Below the pieces are notes generated by a model that saw only the letters and a list, made by a program, of their open reading frames with translations, ran no database searches and was not told the origin of the DNA. From positions 1 through 10,029 of the forward strand of contig JAHFLR010000021.1 of NCBI GenBank assembly GCA_023244795.1: a stretch of DNA of 10,029 nt. Reading direction: 5' to 3'. Origin of the DNA: a bacterium (GTDB lineage: Bacteria; Patescibacteriota; Minisyncoccia; UBA9983). Below are positions 9,985 through 10,029 of the stretch, in pieces (within the stretch, counting starts at the first letter, position 1; every line of letters begins with the position of its first letter). The position numbers were made by a program, and so were the translations under genes.

Positions 9985-9995
9985 ATGATATTAAG

Positions 9996-10001
9996 ATTAT
10001 A
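9996..10001 (-). promoter_or_regulatory. -10 box of the 9984-9490 unit
   Basis: A perfect TATAAT on the minus strand, 11 bases before the ATG at 9984, so the leader is only about 4-5 bases. No convincing -35 lies 16-18 bases upstream within the window. Confidence 0.5.
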
Positions 10002-10029
10002 TCAAAATTAACTTGCCAGGAGGCAGGCT

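Noticed and set aside
10003..10029. Small inverted repeat TGCC-AGGA-GGCA near the window end, considered as a terminator or repeat
   Set aside because: Only four pairs and no T-run in either direction; the sequence is cut off by the window edge.
1..10029. CRISPR arrays, transposases, integrases, rRNA genes, toxin-antitoxin pairs
   Set aside because: Looked for and not seen: no regularly spaced repeats, no mobile-element proteins and no rRNA sequence.

Overview
This window looks like chromosome from a small-genome bacterium, most likely of the Candidate Phyla Radiation (Patescibacteria, Parcubacteria-like). That placement is inferred. It rests on an S12 protein about 13 residues longer than usual near its N-terminus, a short zinc-type L28, many very short intergenic gaps, small lineage-specific membrane proteins, mostly CCA-less tRNA genes, and a short repeat inside a pseudouridine synthase that reads 'DPSASSGQ' in protein. 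I recall that repeat from such genomes but did not search for it.

Layout: 1-578 (-) is the start of rpsG and complete rpsL. 705-1139 (-) is a GC-richer orphan membrane-protein gene. 1262-1876 (-) is an M50 (site-2) protease, divergent from rpmB (1909-2106, +). tRNA-Ser(UGA) follows, with a duplicated 5' flank. 2424-3113 (+) is an orphan DUF4406-like protein. 3192-3344 and 3354-3908 (+) are a 50-residue peptide gene and a two-helix membrane protein, followed by tRNA-Arg(GCG). 4145-4534 (+) is an orphan Cys-cluster/leucine-zipper protein behind a structured leader. rpsT (-) and ruvA (+) diverge from an AT-rich spacer. 5594-7472 (-) holds tRNA-Leu(GAG), an ABC-2 permease and its ATPase in one run. 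7550-7855 (-) is an orphan secreted protein. 7916-9404 (-) holds rplS, an RluA-family pseudouridine synthase and a small protein. 9490-9984 (-) holds a one-helix membrane protein followed by tRNA-Arg(UCU) and tRNA-Val(UAC).

Two classes of gene are visible. Housekeeping and lineage genes have no Shine-Dalgarno sequence, and several start only 6-14 bases after a -10 box, so their mRNAs are probably leaderless or nearly so. Four single genes (705-1139, 2424-3113, 4145-4534, 7550-7855) break this pattern. Each has a strong Shine-Dalgarno, a 25-85 base leader and a GC-rich terminator hairpin, and three of the four also have clearly higher GC. They look like self-contained single-gene expression cassettes inserted between core genes, three of them next to a tRNA. 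Two share an identical 16-base sequence at their 3' boundary. This cassette pattern is the best candidate for something undescribed; the individual functions are unknown.
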